Of a stretch of DNA of 64,000 nucleotides, positions 19,930 through 29,735 are shown piece after piece. The notes beneath the pieces were generated by a model. The model made no database searches, was not told the origin of the DNA, and saw only the letters and a list, made by a program, of their open reading frames with translations. Numbering within the stretch: position 1 is the stretch's first letter; each line of letters begins with the position of its first letter. This stretch comes from Flavihumibacter stibioxidans (GTDB taxonomy: Bacteria; Bacteroidota; Bacteroidia; Chitinophagales; Chitinophagaceae): assembly GCF_014332695.1 (NCBI RefSeq), contig NZ_MBUA01000001.1, positions 930,001 to 994,000 of the forward strand, read 5' to 3'. Both the position numbers and the translations under genes were made by a program.

Positions 19930-20904
19930 ATGCTGAAAATCGGTGTTTTTGGTGTCGGCCACCTGGGGAAATTCCACTTAAATAACTGGAAAGAAATAAA
20001 AGAGGTGGAAATCATAGGCTTTTATGACCCGAATGACTCCATTGCAGCCGAAGTCAGCGAAAAATACCAGATAAAAAGGTTTGAAAACCCCAATGAGCTT
20101 ATCAAATTAATTGACGCGGCCGATATTGTAGCCCCAACCAATTTTCACTTTGAACTTTGCCAGCTCGCCATCCGGAATGGCAAACATGTTTTTGTGGAGA
20201 AACCACTGGCCAATACCATGGAAGAAGCGAGGGAATTGGTGAAGCTGGTTAAGGAATCCAATATTAAAATGCAGGTGGGGCACGTAGAAAGGTTCAACCC
20301 GGCTTACCTGGCTACCAAATCGCTGAAACTGGACCCAATGTTCATTGAAGTGCATCGACTGGCGCAATTCAATCCCAGGGGTACGGAGGTAAGCGTGATC
20401 CTGGACCTAATGATCCACGATATCGACATTATTCTGAGTATGGTAAAAAGTGAGGTGAAGAATATTTCCTCCAGTGGGGTTTCCGTAATGACCGATACGC
20501 CGGACATCGCCAACGTTCGAATCGAATTCAATAATGGCTGCGTGGCCAACCTCACCAGCAGCAGGATCTCCATGAAGAAAATGCGCAAAATGAGGATCTT
20601 CCAGAAAGACGCCTATGTCGGTATAGATTTCCTGAACAAAAAAACAGAGGTTATCAGGCTGAAAGGCGAGGCCGATGAAAATGTCTTTGAATTTGATATT
20701 GACACACCCAAAGGGAAAAAAACCATTGCGGTTGCCAACCCGGTTGTTCCGGAGGTAAACGCGATAAAAATGGAACTCGAAGTATTCAGGGATGCCATCC
20801 TGAATAATACGCCAACACTGGTATCTGAAGTTGACGGTTTGAGGGCTATGGATGTAGCACACCAGATACTTCAAAAGATCCGTTACAATTCGATCAACTC
20901 CTGA
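19930..20904 (+). CDS. Gfo/Idh/MocA-family oxidoreductase
   Basis: 324 residues. The N-terminal Rossmann fold begins [17 protein letters not shown] with the GxGxxG dinucleotide motif. The EKP motif ([15 protein letters not shown]) at about residue 94 carries the conserved lysine, and the C-terminal domain is a GFO_IDH_MocA alpha/beta domain with the conserved histidine in LMIHDIDII. Members oxidise or reduce sugars, often nucleotide sugars for surface polysaccharide. It is 5 bases ahead of a sugar transferase, which supports an envelope-polysaccharide role. The exact substrate cannot be read. Confidence 0.85.
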   Translation: MLKIGVFGVGHLGKFHLNNWKEIKEVEIIGFYDPNDSIAAEVSEKYQIKRFENPNELIKLIDAADIVAPTNFHFELCQLAIRNGKHVFVEKPLANTMEEARELVKLVKESNIKMQVGHVERFNPAYLATKSLKLDPMFIEVHRLAQFNPRGTEVSVILDLMIHDIDIILSMVKSEVKNISSSGVSVMTDTPDIANVRIEFNNGCVANLTSSRISMKKMRKMRIFQKDAYVGIDFLNKKTEVIRLKGEADENVFEFDIDTPKGKKTIAVANPVVPEVNAIKMELEVFRDAILNNTPTLVSEVDGLRAMDVAHQILQKIRYNSINS

Positions 20905-20909
20905 GAAAG

Positions 20910-22319
20910 ATGCCGACAACCAAACCCATTGCCCCCGGCTGGTACGCATTGAGCGATTACCTGGCTGCCGCATTGGTCTGGTTCGTTTTTTTTCTGATCC
21001 GAAATAAATTGCTCGGTTTCCCACTGGTACAGGAAGGAAGGATCGTCCTGAATGACGGATTTATTCTTGGCTGGATCCTGCTGCCGGTTTGCTGGGTTAT
21101 TTTTTATTTCCTGATCGGCAGCTACAATTCACTTTATAAAAAATCGAGGCTGACTGAATTCACCTCTACCATTGTTGCCAGCCTGATCGGGTGTACCGCA
21201 ATCTTCTTCCTCATTCTGTTGAATGATGAGCAGAAGACCCTTTACTACTATTACACCTCCTTCCTCACTTTTGTTACCCTGCAAACGAGCATCACCTTCC
21301 TGGGCAGATGGTTTTTATTAACCCGTGCAAAAAAGCAATTACTGGAGGGATCCATCCGGTTCAATACAATATTGGTAGGCGATTCAGGTGTAGCGAAGAA
21401 TATCTACCAGGCTACCGGCGACCAGTTGCGCAAGGCTGGTTATAATTACAGCGGATATGTGGCCGCACAACCGAATGGCCTGAGTAAAAAACTGGAATAT
21501 TTCGGCACACCGGAGGATCTTGAAAAAATCATTGACCATCATCATGTCAACCTGGTGGTATTGGCGCTGGACAATAACAGGCAGGCAGAAGCTGAAACCT
21601 ATATCAGGCGACTCAGTGAGAAGGATGTCGAAATCAAACTGGTGCCCACCGCCATTACGATCCTTTCAGGGGCCATCAGGACAGATGATGTATTCAGTCC
21701 GATACTGACCGATATTCATACCGGCCTGATGCCGCTCTGGCAGCAAAATATAAAACGACTGATCGATATATTGTTTGCCATAACCGGCCTTCTTGTACTA
21801 TTCCCACTGCTGGCCTATGTTGCCATCAGGGTCCGGCTTTCTTCCCCGGGTAATATTATCTACCGGCAGGAACGAATAGGCTATAAAGGGAAACCATTCA
21901 CCATGCTTAAATTCAGGTCAATGGTATCAGATGCTGAAAAAAACGGGCCGGCACTGTCTTCGGATACGGATCCCCGTATTACCCCCTGGGGAAAAATAAT
22001 GCGTAAATGGAGGCTGGATGAACTACCCCAGTTATGGAATATCCTGCTGGGCGACATGAGCCTGGTGGGACCAAGGGCGGAAAGGAAATTTTATATTGAC
22101 CAGCTTATTAAACAGGAACCCTATTTCAGATACCTGCAGAAAGTTAAACCCGGGCTTACCTCATGGGGTATGGTACAATTTGGTTATGCGGAGAACATTG
22201 AGGAGATGTTACAGAGAATGAAGTATGATCTTTTGTACATTGAAAACATTTCACTGGCACTCGACTTCAAAATCATGTTCCACACCATCAGAATCATTCT
22301 GTCCGGCAAGGGCAAATGA
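20910..22319 (+). CDS. Polyprenyl-phosphate sugar-1-phosphate transferase (initiating exopolysaccharide enzyme)
   Basis: 469 residues with the layout of the WbaP/EpsL-type enzymes. Several N-terminal membrane helices (about 10-130) are followed by a CoA-binding-3-like domain (about 145-260), a further membrane helix (about 285-308), and the cytosolic bacterial sugar transferase domain. Signature segments are [36 protein letters not shown] and [12 protein letters not shown]. It transfers a hexose-1-phosphate from a UDP-sugar to undecaprenyl phosphate and so starts a repeat unit. It sits 5 bases after the oxidoreductase gene. No flippase or polymerase is nearby, so the rest of the pathway must be elsewhere. 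Confidence 0.9.
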   Translation: MPTTKPIAPGWYALSDYLAAALVWFVFFLIRNKLLGFPLVQEGRIVLNDGFILGWILLPVCWVIFYFLIGSYNSLYKKSRLTEFTSTIVASLIGCTAIFFLILLNDEQKTLYYYYTSFLTFVTLQTSITFLGRWFLLTRAKKQLLEGSIRFNTILVGDSGVAKNIYQATGDQLRKAGYNYSGYVAAQPNGLSKKLEYFGTPEDLEKIIDHHHVNLVVLALDNNRQAEAETYIRRLSEKDVEIKLVPTAITILSGAIRTDDVFSPILTDIHTGLMPLWQQNIKRLIDILFAITGLLVLFPLLAYVAIRVRLSSPGNIIYRQERIGYKGKPFTMLKFRSMVSDAEKNGPALSSDTDPRITPWGKIMRKWRLDELPQLWNILLGDMSLVGPRAERKFYIDQLIKQEPYFRYLQKVKPGLTSWGMVQFGYAENIEEMLQRMKYDLLYIENISLALDFKIMFHTIRIILSGKGK

Positions 22320-22334
22320 ACAGATTTGCAACCC

Positions 22335-25103
22335 ATGAAATTCATCAAACATATCATCGCCGGACTATTGCTGCTGCATGGCATTGAATCGTTTTCACAA
22401 TCTGAGTACTGGCAGCAGAAAGTGGATCACACCATTTCTGTAACGCTTAACACCACTGAAAAAAAACTGGAAGCCTTTCAGGAAATTGTTTATACGAATC
22501 ACAGTCCCGACACCCTTCGTTTTATTTATTTTCACCTATGGCCGAACGCGTACAGGAATGATAAAACCGCTTTCAGCGAACAATTATTAACCAATAACCG
22601 GACGGACTTTTATTTCAGCCATGAAGCACAGAGGGGCTATATCAACCGGCTGGATTTCAGGGTAAACGGAGAAAGAGCTGAACTGGAAGATCATACGGTT
22701 CACCAGGATATTGCCAGGCTCCTGCTTCCCGAACCTTTACCTCCTGGAGGATCCCTCCGCATCACCACCCCATTCCAGGTTAAACTTCCTGCCCTGTTTT
22801 CAAGAAGCGGTTACCGGAAGAATTTTTTCGTCATAACCCAATGGTACCCGAAGCCTGCCGTGTATGACAGGAATGGCTGGCACACCATGCCGTATACTGA
22901 CCAGGGTGGCGCTTATTATGAATTCGGCGACTATGAGGTGAGTATCACCATTCCGGCCGGGTATCAACTTGCCGCAACCGGGGCCCTTATTTCCAATACA
23001 AACTCAGGAAATGAGGGTGATCATCAAAACACCTATCGCTACAAAGAAAACCAGGTTTCTGACTTTGCCTGGTTCACCTCCCCTGACCTGATAAAAATCT
23101 CAGACTCCCTCCTGCTCCCTTCCGGCAAACTGGTGCAGCTTCACAGTTTTTTCATGCCCTCGTCAGCAAAGACCTGGGAAAAAAGCATGGCATATATAAA
23201 GGATGCCCTCAGGCTCAGAAGCAAATGGCATGGAGATTTCCCCTATTCCAGGTTCATAGTTGTAGACGGTATACAGGGACAAGGCATTAAGACCATGGAA
23301 TATCCGGGTATTGCCGTAATAAACCAGGTATTTAATGAACCAGACCTTGACCTGGCCATCAGTCATGCTGCCGGACAAATGTGGTTCAAAAACGTGGTTG
23401 CAACTGAGGAACGAAAAAATGTATGGTTGAATGAAGGCCTGGTTTCGTTTTATGATCACCGTTATGAAAAGCAGAAGTATGGCAACAAATTACAGGACCA
23501 GGGGTTTATGGCGAAGCAATTCCCTGCCGGCAAAGCGATCCCGATACTGGCAGGGCTCGAAAGCATTCACCGGAGCCAATCCATCCAATCACCATCAGAT
23601 TCGTTGAAGCAGGGAAATTTCATTTTACTGACGCAGCATAAAACCGCCTGGGTTCTTGAGAAACTGGAAAAAGAGTTGGGTGCCCAAATGTTCGACAGTT
23701 CAGTTCAGGAATATTACCGGCAATACAGTTACCGGCATACTGCGCCTGAAGACCTTTTTAACAGCTTTAAGAAGATTTCAGGGAAACCACTTCCTGTCCT
23801 GAAAGGATTCAACGAACCTGTTACAGGAACCCTGTTAAAGAACAGGAAAATTAAGCCGGCTTTCCTTTTTGGCAACCAAAACTGGCAGGATACCCGATAT
23901 GTTTCAATCGGACCATTACCCGGCTATAACCATTATGACGGGCTGATGGTCGGCGGCTTCATACACAACTACCAATTGCCATTGACAAGGTTCCGCTTTT
24001 TTGCTGCCCCACTTTATGGTACCAAAAGTAAAAACCTGAACGGACTGGCTAACTTATCCTGGAACTGGTATCCCTCAGACAGTGGCAGCGGACATACCCG
24101 GATATTCAGGCAAATTACACTGGGGCTTGACGTGGCAAGATTTACGCACAATGAATTTAAACTGGCACCAACCAGCCTTAACTTTCAGTTTAACAAAGTC
24201 GCACCATACCTTAGAATTGACCTGGCTAATAAAAATCAACTGTCAAAAAGGGAACGATATTTTCAGTACAAGTCCATTCTATTCCGTGAAGAATGGCTCG
24301 ATTCGAGGTTGGAGATAAATGGCGGCGACACCATACTTGTGGATGGTATAAAATCCGTTTCAAGATCATTGCAACAAATAAAATTTGTATTTGCAGACCA
24401 TCGCATACTCTATCCCTATGAATTGGAAGCTAAGCTGGAAAGCAGCACTGACTTCACCAGGCTGGCACTAACCGGGCAGTATTTTGCAAACTACCCAAAC
24501 CGTGAAGGCGGCCTGAAAATCAGGTTATTCGCAGGTAAGTTTTTCACACATGGCAACAACAGTATTCAGAAACAATTTAAAAATGACAGGTTTTACCTGA
24601 ACCTTACCGGAGCAAACGGTTACGAGGACTATACCTACAGCAATTATTTTGCGGGGAGAAATGAATTTACCGGCTGGAAAAGCCAGCAGATCATGATAAG
24701 GGATGGCGGGTTCAAGGTACGAACCGATCTTTCCAGTGAAAAGGTTGGCAAAACCGGTAACTGGCTTGCAGCGATCAACCTTTCCGCAGATATTCCTTCT
24801 TCCATCAATCCATTGAACAAACTTCCCATTAAGATTCCACTGAAGGTATTTGCGGACCTTGGCACTTTTGCCGAAGCCTGGGAGGAAGAAAATGAGTCAT
24901 CAATAATACTGTTCAGTGCAGGGCTTCAACTGCCCCTTTTCAAAAATCTGGTGAACATCTATATCCCCGTAATAAACAGCAGCATATTCAGGGACTACAA
25001 CCGATCAACACTGGGGGGAAAAAAATTCTGGAAAACAATATCTTTCAGTATCGATATCCAGCAGATCAGTGCAGGTAAACTGCTGTCAAAAGCCGGACTG
25101 TAA
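22335..25103 (+). CDS. M1 aminopeptidase-like protein with a degenerate zinc site and a C-terminal barrel-like region
   Basis: 922 residues from the ATG at 22335, which opens a signal peptide (MKFIKHIIAGLLLLHG...SFSQ). A TTG at 22326 is less likely. The N-terminal half has the M1 architecture: a beta-sandwich, then a GAMEN-like strand (GIKTMEYPGIAV), then the zinc helix. However, the expected HEXXH reads HAAGQ at residues 344-348: His344 is kept, the catalytic Glu is Ala345, and the second zinc His is Gln348. The third ligand Glu367 in WLNEG is kept at exactly the right spacing. The last 400 residues look like outer-membrane strands. It is probably a non-catalytic scaffold or binding protein. 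It lies 15 bases after the sugar transferase gene. Confidence 0.75.
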   Translation: MKFIKHIIAGLLLLHGIESFSQSEYWQQKVDHTISVTLNTTEKKLEAFQEIVYTNHSPDTLRFIYFHLWPNAYRNDKTAFSEQLLTNNRTDFYFSHEAQRGYINRLDFRVNGERAELEDHTVHQDIARLLLPEPLPPGGSLRITTPFQVKLPALFSRSGYRKNFFVITQWYPKPAVYDRNGWHTMPYTDQGGAYYEFGDYEVSITIPAGYQLAATGALISNTNSGNEGDHQNTYRYKENQVSDFAWFTSPDLIKISDSLLLPSGKLVQLHSFFMPSSAKTWEKSMAYIKDALRLRSKWHGDFPYSRFIVVDGIQGQGIKTMEYPGIAVINQVFNEPDLDLAISHAAGQMWFKNVVATEERKNVWLNEGLVSFYDHRYEKQKYGNKLQDQGFMAKQFPAGKAIPILAGLESIHRSQSIQSPSDSLKQGNFILLTQHKTAWVLEKLEKELGAQMFDSSVQEYYRQYSYRHTAPEDLFNSFKKISGKPLPVLKGFNEPVTGTLLKNRKIKPAFLFGNQNWQDTRYVSIGPLPGYNHYDGLMVGGFIHNYQLPLTRFRFFAAPLYGTKSKNLNGLANLSWNWYPSDSGSGHTRIFRQITLGLDVARFTHNEFKLAPTSLNFQFNKVAPYLRIDLANKNQLSKRERYFQYKSILFREEWLDSRLEINGGDTILVDGIKSVSRSLQQIKFVFADHRILYPYELEAKLESSTDFTRLALTGQYFANYPNREGGLKIRLFAGKFFTHGNNSIQKQFKNDRFYLNLTGANGYEDYTYSNYFAGRNEFTGWKSQQIMIRDGGFKVRTDLSSEKVGKTGNWLAAINLSADIPSSINPLNKLPIKIPLKVFADLGTFAEAWEEENESSIILFSAGLQLPLFKNLVNIYIPVINSSIFRDYNRSTLGGKKFWKTISFSIDIQQISAGKLLSKAGL

Positions 25104-25105
25104 AA

Positions 25106-26032
25106 ATGAATACCCCAAATGAAATAAAATATCTCTCCCGCGAACAGATAGATGAGAAAAAATGGGCGGCCTGCCTGGAGCAGTGTCAGAATGGGCTGGT
25201 CTATGGCTGCCATCATTACCTGGATGCGATGTGTTCTCATTGGGATGCACTGGTGTTGAACGATTACGAAGCCCTGATGCCCCTACCCTGGCGAAAAAAA
25301 TGGGGGTTCAGGTACATCTACCAGCCTGCATTTATCCAGCAAACCGGAATCTTCAGCATCAACCAGCTATCTCCTGACCTGGTTGATGCTTTCCTGCATA
25401 ATGCCAGGAAATACTTTTCCTTCGGAGAACTTAACCTGAATGTTGCCCCTGTAACATTCAGCAGCAAAAACAGGAATAACTATATCCTGGCACTGGACCA
25501 GCCATATTCCATAATATCCTCCAGTTACCACAATGACCTGAAGAAGAATTTGAAAGAAGCAAATAAAAACAGGTTACTGTTTACTGAAAATGTAAATCAT
25601 TCTGACATACTCAGCCTGTATAAAAACCTGTACCAAAGCATCATGGGTTTTAAAGAATCCGATTATGAGCACATGGAAATATTGATCCGGTTCCTGGAAA
25701 CACAGGGCCGGGTGGTCATTCGCGGGGTATTCCATGAACAGGAAATGATCAGCGGGGCTGTCTGCCTGAAAGATGCCAGGCGATTGTATTTACTGGTTTC
25801 AGCCACAAATGAGAGAGGAAGGAAATTGTCGGCCAACCATTTCCTTATAGACTCACTGGTTAAGGAATTCAGTGAAACCAAACTGGTGCTTGATTTTGAA
25901 GGTTCCGACCAACCGGGTATTGCCCATTTCTATAAAAACTTCGGGGCTGAGAACCATCCTTACTATTTTATTTTATGGAACAGTCTGCCCTGGCCGGTAA
26001 AATACTTTAAAGCCCAACCGGCACACGACTGA
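25106..26032 (+). CDS. FemAB/GNAT-like acyltransferase
   Basis: 308 residues. The C-terminal half has the FemAB-like acetyltransferase-6 look: VIRGVFHEQEMISGAVCLKD, LYLLVSATNERGRKLSANHF, and LVLDFEGSDQPGIAHFYKNF, the conserved segment near the acyl-acceptor pocket. The N-terminal half (GLVYGCHHYLDAMCSHWDAL) is the paired GNAT fold. Relatives add amino acids to cell-wall peptides or acylate sugars and lipids in envelope clusters. It begins 2 bases after the M1-like gene and its end overlaps the end of the convergent FkbM gene by 26 bases. The donor and acceptor are not predictable. Confidence 0.75.
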   Translation: MNTPNEIKYLSREQIDEKKWAACLEQCQNGLVYGCHHYLDAMCSHWDALVLNDYEALMPLPWRKKWGFRYIYQPAFIQQTGIFSINQLSPDLVDAFLHNARKYFSFGELNLNVAPVTFSSKNRNNYILALDQPYSIISSSYHNDLKKNLKEANKNRLLFTENVNHSDILSLYKNLYQSIMGFKESDYEHMEILIRFLETQGRVVIRGVFHEQEMISGAVCLKDARRLYLLVSATNERGRKLSANHFLIDSLVKEFSETKLVLDFEGSDQPGIAHFYKNFGAENHPYYFILWNSLPWPVKYFKAQPAHD

Positions 26033-26795
26033 AAAAATACAGCCCGGAATCAAATCCTGTTCTCCGGATAAACTGAAATCCATGAGCCCGGATGATATCA
26101 ATGACATGCTCACAGCCTTCATGAATCTCTGCCACAATGTATTTCACCTCGAACAGCCAGCTGGTGTCTGAGTCCAGCAGAAATTTTTCGCTGCCCTCAA
26201 TATCAATTTTAAGCAGGTCTATGGAACTGAGTCGATATTGCGCCATTAATGTCGGCATGGAAATCTGGTTCACTTTTATTTCGCCGCGATCATCCACCAC
26301 TGAGTTGTAGGCATACCTTGACCTGCGAATGGAGGCATTTCCGTCACTGTTGCCGATTGCAGCCCAAACCGGTGTGCAGCCGGGCAGGTTATGGGTATTT
26401 TGTTGCAGTAGTTCAAAATTAGCGGGATCCGGTTCAACTCCCAGAATTGCAGCTGCAGGAAACAACCCGGCCCACCACTGGATTGTCATCCCGATATTTG
26501 ATCCAAGATCAACGATGTTGACAACTTTTCCTATATCTACCGGTAATGCATAGTTGCGACGCCAGAACACCTCATAAAACATATCAATATCACCGGAGTA
26601 GTTCCTCAAAACAATATCTGCAGGCCCTGCAGGGAGATTCAGGAGGTAGGTTGCTGATAGGGATTTATCGACAGTATCACTGTTCCGGTTATGCGAATAC
26701 ATTTTTGTCCTGTACAGGAGGGAAAAAAACGAAGGGATGCCGGCAGATATTTTTGCACAGAAAAAAAGCTTGTCTAAAAGATCAGGTAGTTTCAT
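26007..26795 (-). CDS. FkbM-family methyltransferase
   Basis: 262 residues. The SAM-binding motif is VVNIVDLGSNIGMT at about residue 92, followed by the acidic strand GVEPDPANFELL. The downstream segment SSIDLLKIDIEGSEKFLL is the FkbM signature. These enzymes O-methylate sugars or other hydroxyls, and here the context is surface polysaccharide. Its ATG overlaps the ispD stop by four bases (ATGA), so it is translated after ispD on the minus strand. It converges on the FemAB-like gene with a 26-base tail overlap. Confidence 0.85.
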   Translation of the reverse strand: MKLPDLLDKLFFCAKISAGIPSFFSLLYRTKMYSHNRNSDTVDKSLSATYLLNLPAGPADIVLRNYSGDIDMFYEVFWRRNYALPVDIGKVVNIVDLGSNIGMTIQWWAGLFPAAAILGVEPDPANFELLQQNTHNLPGCTPVWAAIGNSDGNASIRRSRYAYNSVVDDRGEIKVNQISMPTLMAQYRLSSIDLLKIDIEGSEKFLLDSDTSWLFEVKYIVAEIHEGCEHVIDIIRAHGFQFIRRTGFDSGLYFFSRVPVGL

Positions 26796-27472
26796 AGGCC
26801 CATTTCCCGTTCTTCCAGCAATTTTTCAGCTATCAGCAGGTCCAGCGGCCGGGTAATTTTTATATTACTGCTTTCCCCTTCCACCAGGTGGATCTTAACG
26901 CCCAGTTTCTCAACCACACTTGCTTCATCTGTAAAGGATTCATGATAATCCTGTTCAAATGCCGTTTTAATGATGTCTGAATAAAAGGTCTGCGGTGTCT
27001 GGATAAGATGGATTTTATTCCGGTCCACCTGCTGGTTTCCATCCAGGGTTTCTATTCTGACTGAATCGACTGCCCTGGTAGCCGGGATGGCATTCCCTTT
27101 ATCAACGGCAGCGTTAAAACACCTTCGTATGAGCCCGGGTGTAAGCAGGCAACGTACCCCATCGTGCACAAATACAATTGAATGCCTCTGTATGTGCCTG
27201 AGTCCGTTCCTTACGGAATGAAACCTTGTTTCACCGCCAACAGTCATCCAAATCCGGTCGGGATCATAGGTGGATCGTAAAATGGCTTTACCGGTTTCCA
27301 GATGCTGCTCAGGCAATACCAGGATGACCTGCATATCCTCAAAGGAATCCAGGAAGGCTGTAAGGCTGTACCACAATACCGGTTTATCCCTTAATAAAAG
27401 GAATTGTTTGGGAATGGTTGTACCCATTCTCAGACCAGATCCACCCGCCACTACAACAGCATATTTTTCCAT
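26792..27472 (-). CDS. ispD: 2-C-methyl-D-erythritol 4-phosphate cytidylyltransferase
   Basis: 226 residues from the ATG at 27472 (MEKYAVVVAGGSG). The longer frame from a TTG at 27511 adds an unsupported tail. It joins CTP and methylerythritol 4-phosphate in the non-mevalonate isoprenoid pathway. Seen motifs are the nucleotide loop AGGSGLRMG...PKQF, the HDGVR active-site segment, the TDEASVVE region and the C-terminal NIKITRPLDL. The related ribitol-phosphate cytidylyltransferases (TarI) share this fold, but the C-terminal motif fits IspD well. It is the first gene of a two-gene unit with the FkbM methyltransferase. Confidence 0.9.
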   Translation of the reverse strand: MEKYAVVVAGGSGLRMGTTIPKQFLLLRDKPVLWYSLTAFLDSFEDMQVILVLPEQHLETGKAILRSTYDPDRIWMTVGGETRFHSVRNGLRHIQRHSIVFVHDGVRCLLTPGLIRRCFNAAVDKGNAIPATRAVDSVRIETLDGNQQVDRNKIHLIQTPQTFYSDIIKTAFEQDYHESFTDEASVVEKLGVKIHLVEGESSNIKITRPLDLLIAEKLLEEREMGL

Positions 27473-27503
27473 ACTCAATTTTCGAAATGCGTAATTTGCA
27501 AAT

Positions 27504-28079
27504 ATGGGCAAAATTAGGCACTATGCTTATTCGGTTCTCCTGGTATTGCTGATTTCCTGTGCTGGCAGGGAAGAACCTGCCGACAGGGTACTGTACATCA
27601 GGGAAATGGGAGACCTGGCCACCACTGAATATACCGTTACCAAAATTGTAAAAGCCAACGACAATAAAACCTGGTACAAACCGGGTGACCGTAAAATTCT
27701 TATATCTGTTGAAGCGGTGCTGAAATCAGGGATTGACCTTACCAGCGTGAAAAAAGAAGACATAAAAATTGACGGGAAAAATATCAGTCTTCGGCTCCCC
27801 CCGCCAAAACTCATTTCAATTAATATTCCCCCCGAAAAAATCAAGGTTGAATTCGAAGAAATCGGGATTTTCCGTACTGGTTTCGACAACGCGGAAAGGG
27901 ATGCTTTGCTGGCACAGGCAGAACAACAGATCAGGAACAGTATCAATGAAATCGGTATTTTGAGGACTACGGAAAATAATACCAGGCAGTTTCTGACCCG
28001 GTTCCTTCAGCAGTCAGGATTTGAACAGATCAGCATCAGTTTTGATAAGGATTCACCAGCCAAACAAAATCTCCGATGA
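27504..28079 (+). CDS. DUF4230 lipoprotein
   Basis: 191 residues with a lipoprotein signal (LLVLLISC, Cys about 19). The body matches the DUF4230 pattern: ELATTEYTVTKIV-like opening (MGDLATTEYTVTKIVKAND), a middle beta region KILISVEAVLKSGIDL, the proline-rich segment LRLPPPKLISINI, and a long C-terminal helix (DALLAQAEQQIRNSINEIGI). Function is unknown; the family is widespread and probably envelope-located. It overlaps the next gene by four bases (ATGA), and the two are paralogs. It is divergent from ispD. Confidence 0.8.
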   Translation: MGKIRHYAYSVLLVLLISCAGREEPADRVLYIREMGDLATTEYTVTKIVKANDNKTWYKPGDRKILISVEAVLKSGIDLTSVKKEDIKIDGKNISLRLPPPKLISINIPPEKIKVEFEEIGIFRTGFDNAERDALLAQAEQQIRNSINEIGILRTTENNTRQFLTRFLQQSGFEQISISFDKDSPAKQNLR

Positions 28080-28708
28080 TAAAAAACATCCGTCAGTTAC
28101 TTGTTGGTCTGGTCATACTTGCGGGCGGGTATTTCCTGGCTGTATCATTCAACCTGCTGCCATCCTTCAGTAAAATTTTCAGTGCTGCACCGGTCATCAT
28201 CGATGATACACCCATTCTGATCAAAGAAGTGAGGCAAATCAGTGAAATGGTATCCATCACCTCCTTTGATGAAGTGGTAGTCAGTTCCCACAAGCCAGCT
28301 CCCGCAGGATCGGCCCGCCAGTTGATTGAACTGGTGAGTCCGGCTCCATTGTATTCCCTCGACAGACTGGTTCTGGTGATCAAAGGGAAAATAATGGTGG
28401 GAACCGATCTCGCGCAACTCAGTAACCGGCAGGTCTATATCCAGGGTGATTCAGTATCCATGCAGATTCCACCTGCACGTATCCTGGACATCATTGTAAA
28501 TCCATCCGACACGGAAACCTTTATTGAAAAAGGAGACTGGAGCCCTGCCGAGGTGAATGAACTGAAGATGAATGCAAGGGAAAAACTGCGCGCACGCGCG
28601 ATTGAAAAAGGATTGCTAAAGAAAGCGGACGAACAGTCCCTACTGGTAATCAGTAATTTCCTGCGGATGCTGGGTTACAAAAAAATCAGGGTGGTTACGG
28701 CCCCATGA
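28076..28708 (+). CDS. DUF4230 membrane-anchored protein (paralog of the preceding gene)
   Basis: 210 residues with an N-terminal membrane anchor (about 7-26) in place of a lipobox. The same domain order as its upstream neighbour is visible: VRQISEMVSITSFDEVVVSS, LDRLVLVIKGKIMVGTDL, the VSMQIPPARILDIIV segment and the C-terminal helix ARDKLRARA-like region (NAREKLRARAIEKGLLKKAD). Translation start ATG at 28076 overlaps the previous stop, so the two proteins are made together and may form a heteromer. It converges on the heptose kinase gene with a 10-base gap. Confidence 0.8.
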   Translation: MIKNIRQLLVGLVILAGGYFLAVSFNLLPSFSKIFSAAPVIIDDTPILIKEVRQISEMVSITSFDEVVVSSHKPAPAGSARQLIELVSPAPLYSLDRLVLVIKGKIMVGTDLAQLSNRQVYIQGDSVSMQIPPARILDIIVNPSDTETFIEKGDWSPAEVNELKMNAREKLRARAIEKGLLKKADEQSLLVISNFLRMLGYKKIRVVTAP

Positions 28709-28718
28709 CCTGAAATCA

Positions 28719-29705
28719 TCAGGACAAAAGTTGTTTACACTCCGTCAAAAGCCTTTCCTTATTGATGGCTGCAGTTCCAACTTCTTCGCAAACCAATCCC
28801 CCTGCAATATTCGCCATACGTGAAAACAAGGCGGTATCTCCTGTTGCTGCGAATACCAAAGATGCCACAGCAATTACAGTATCCCCGGCACCGGAAACAT
28901 CTGCGATGTTTCTTATGTGTGATGGTATGATTTCTGCACGTTCATCATCCTGGTAGAAAACCCCCTTTTCTGATAGTGTAATAAATGAAACGCGGTGACC
29001 AAGTTCTTCTTTCAGGAGCCGGTGTACATTTTTCAATTTGTCGAGGGAAACCCCATCGAGTGAAATGTTCAATCCTTCTTTTACCTCTTTCAGGTTGGGT
29101 TTAAAAATATCCACGCCTCTATAACTGAAAAAGTTTTTCTTTTTAGGATCCACCGTGGTTATAACCCCATGCTCTTTGCACAACGCGATGACTTTATTGA
29201 TAAGGCCCTGCGTCAGGACCCCCTTATTGTAGTCTTCAAAGACCAGAACAGCGGGCTTTTCAGCAAGGATATAATCTCTTATGCGATCAATCAATGCAGC
29301 TTCTTCAATCTCCCCCAGGTCAGCAGTTGTTTCACTGTCGAGCCGCATCATTTGCTGGTTTCTGCTGATGACCCTGACCTTATTGGTTGTTTTGCGTTCA
29401 TGGCTGAAAATGATATAGGAAGTATCGACCCCACTGTCGGTAAGTAACTGATCCAGCGCCCTGCCTTCCTCATCTTCTCCCATGACCGAAAAAATATTCA
29501 CCCTGGCACCCAATGCCACCAGGTTAAGGGCAACATTACCTGCACCGCCAATTCTTAATTCTCGTTTATCCAGTGCGACAACCGGCACCGGCGCCTCCGG
29601 TGAAATGCGGTCCACATGCCCCCACCAGTAGGTATCGAGCATTACATCGCCCACAACGCCTACTTTGATACTGGAAAAAGAATCAAATAATTTATCGAAG
29701 TCCAT
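28719..29705 (-). CDS. hldA: D-glycero-beta-D-manno-heptose-7-phosphate kinase (PfkB family)
   Basis: 328 residues, a PfkB sugar kinase of the HldA/RfaE1 type. Signatures are VGDVMLDTYWWGHVDRISPE near the N-terminus (a hallmark of the heptose kinase), the GGAGNVALNL glycine motif, and the ATP/anion-hole motif VSGAGDTVIA with the catalytic Asp. It phosphorylates heptose 7-phosphate at C1 in ADP-heptose synthesis for LPS core. It lacks the C-terminal adenylyltransferase domain of E. coli HldE, so a separate nucleotidyltransferase gene should exist elsewhere. It ends 10 bases from the convergent DUF4230 gene. Confidence 0.88.
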   Translation of the reverse strand: MDFDKLFDSFSSIKVGVVGDVMLDTYWWGHVDRISPEAPVPVVALDKRELRIGGAGNVALNLVALGARVNIFSVMGEDEEGRALDQLLTDSGVDTSYIIFSHERKTTNKVRVISRNQQMMRLDSETTADLGEIEEAALIDRIRDYILAEKPAVLVFEDYNKGVLTQGLINKVIALCKEHGVITTVDPKKKNFFSYRGVDIFKPNLKEVKEGLNISLDGVSLDKLKNVHRLLKEELGHRVSFITLSEKGVFYQDDERAEIIPSHIRNIADVSGAGDTVIAVASLVFAATGDTALFSRMANIAGGLVCEEVGTAAINKERLLTECKQLLS

Positions 29706-29735
29706 TACACTTTTGTTGTTTGTGTTGTGTTGTTC

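Noticed and set aside
22326-22334. TTG start for the M1-like gene
   Set aside because: The ATG three codons downstream opens a normal signal peptide.
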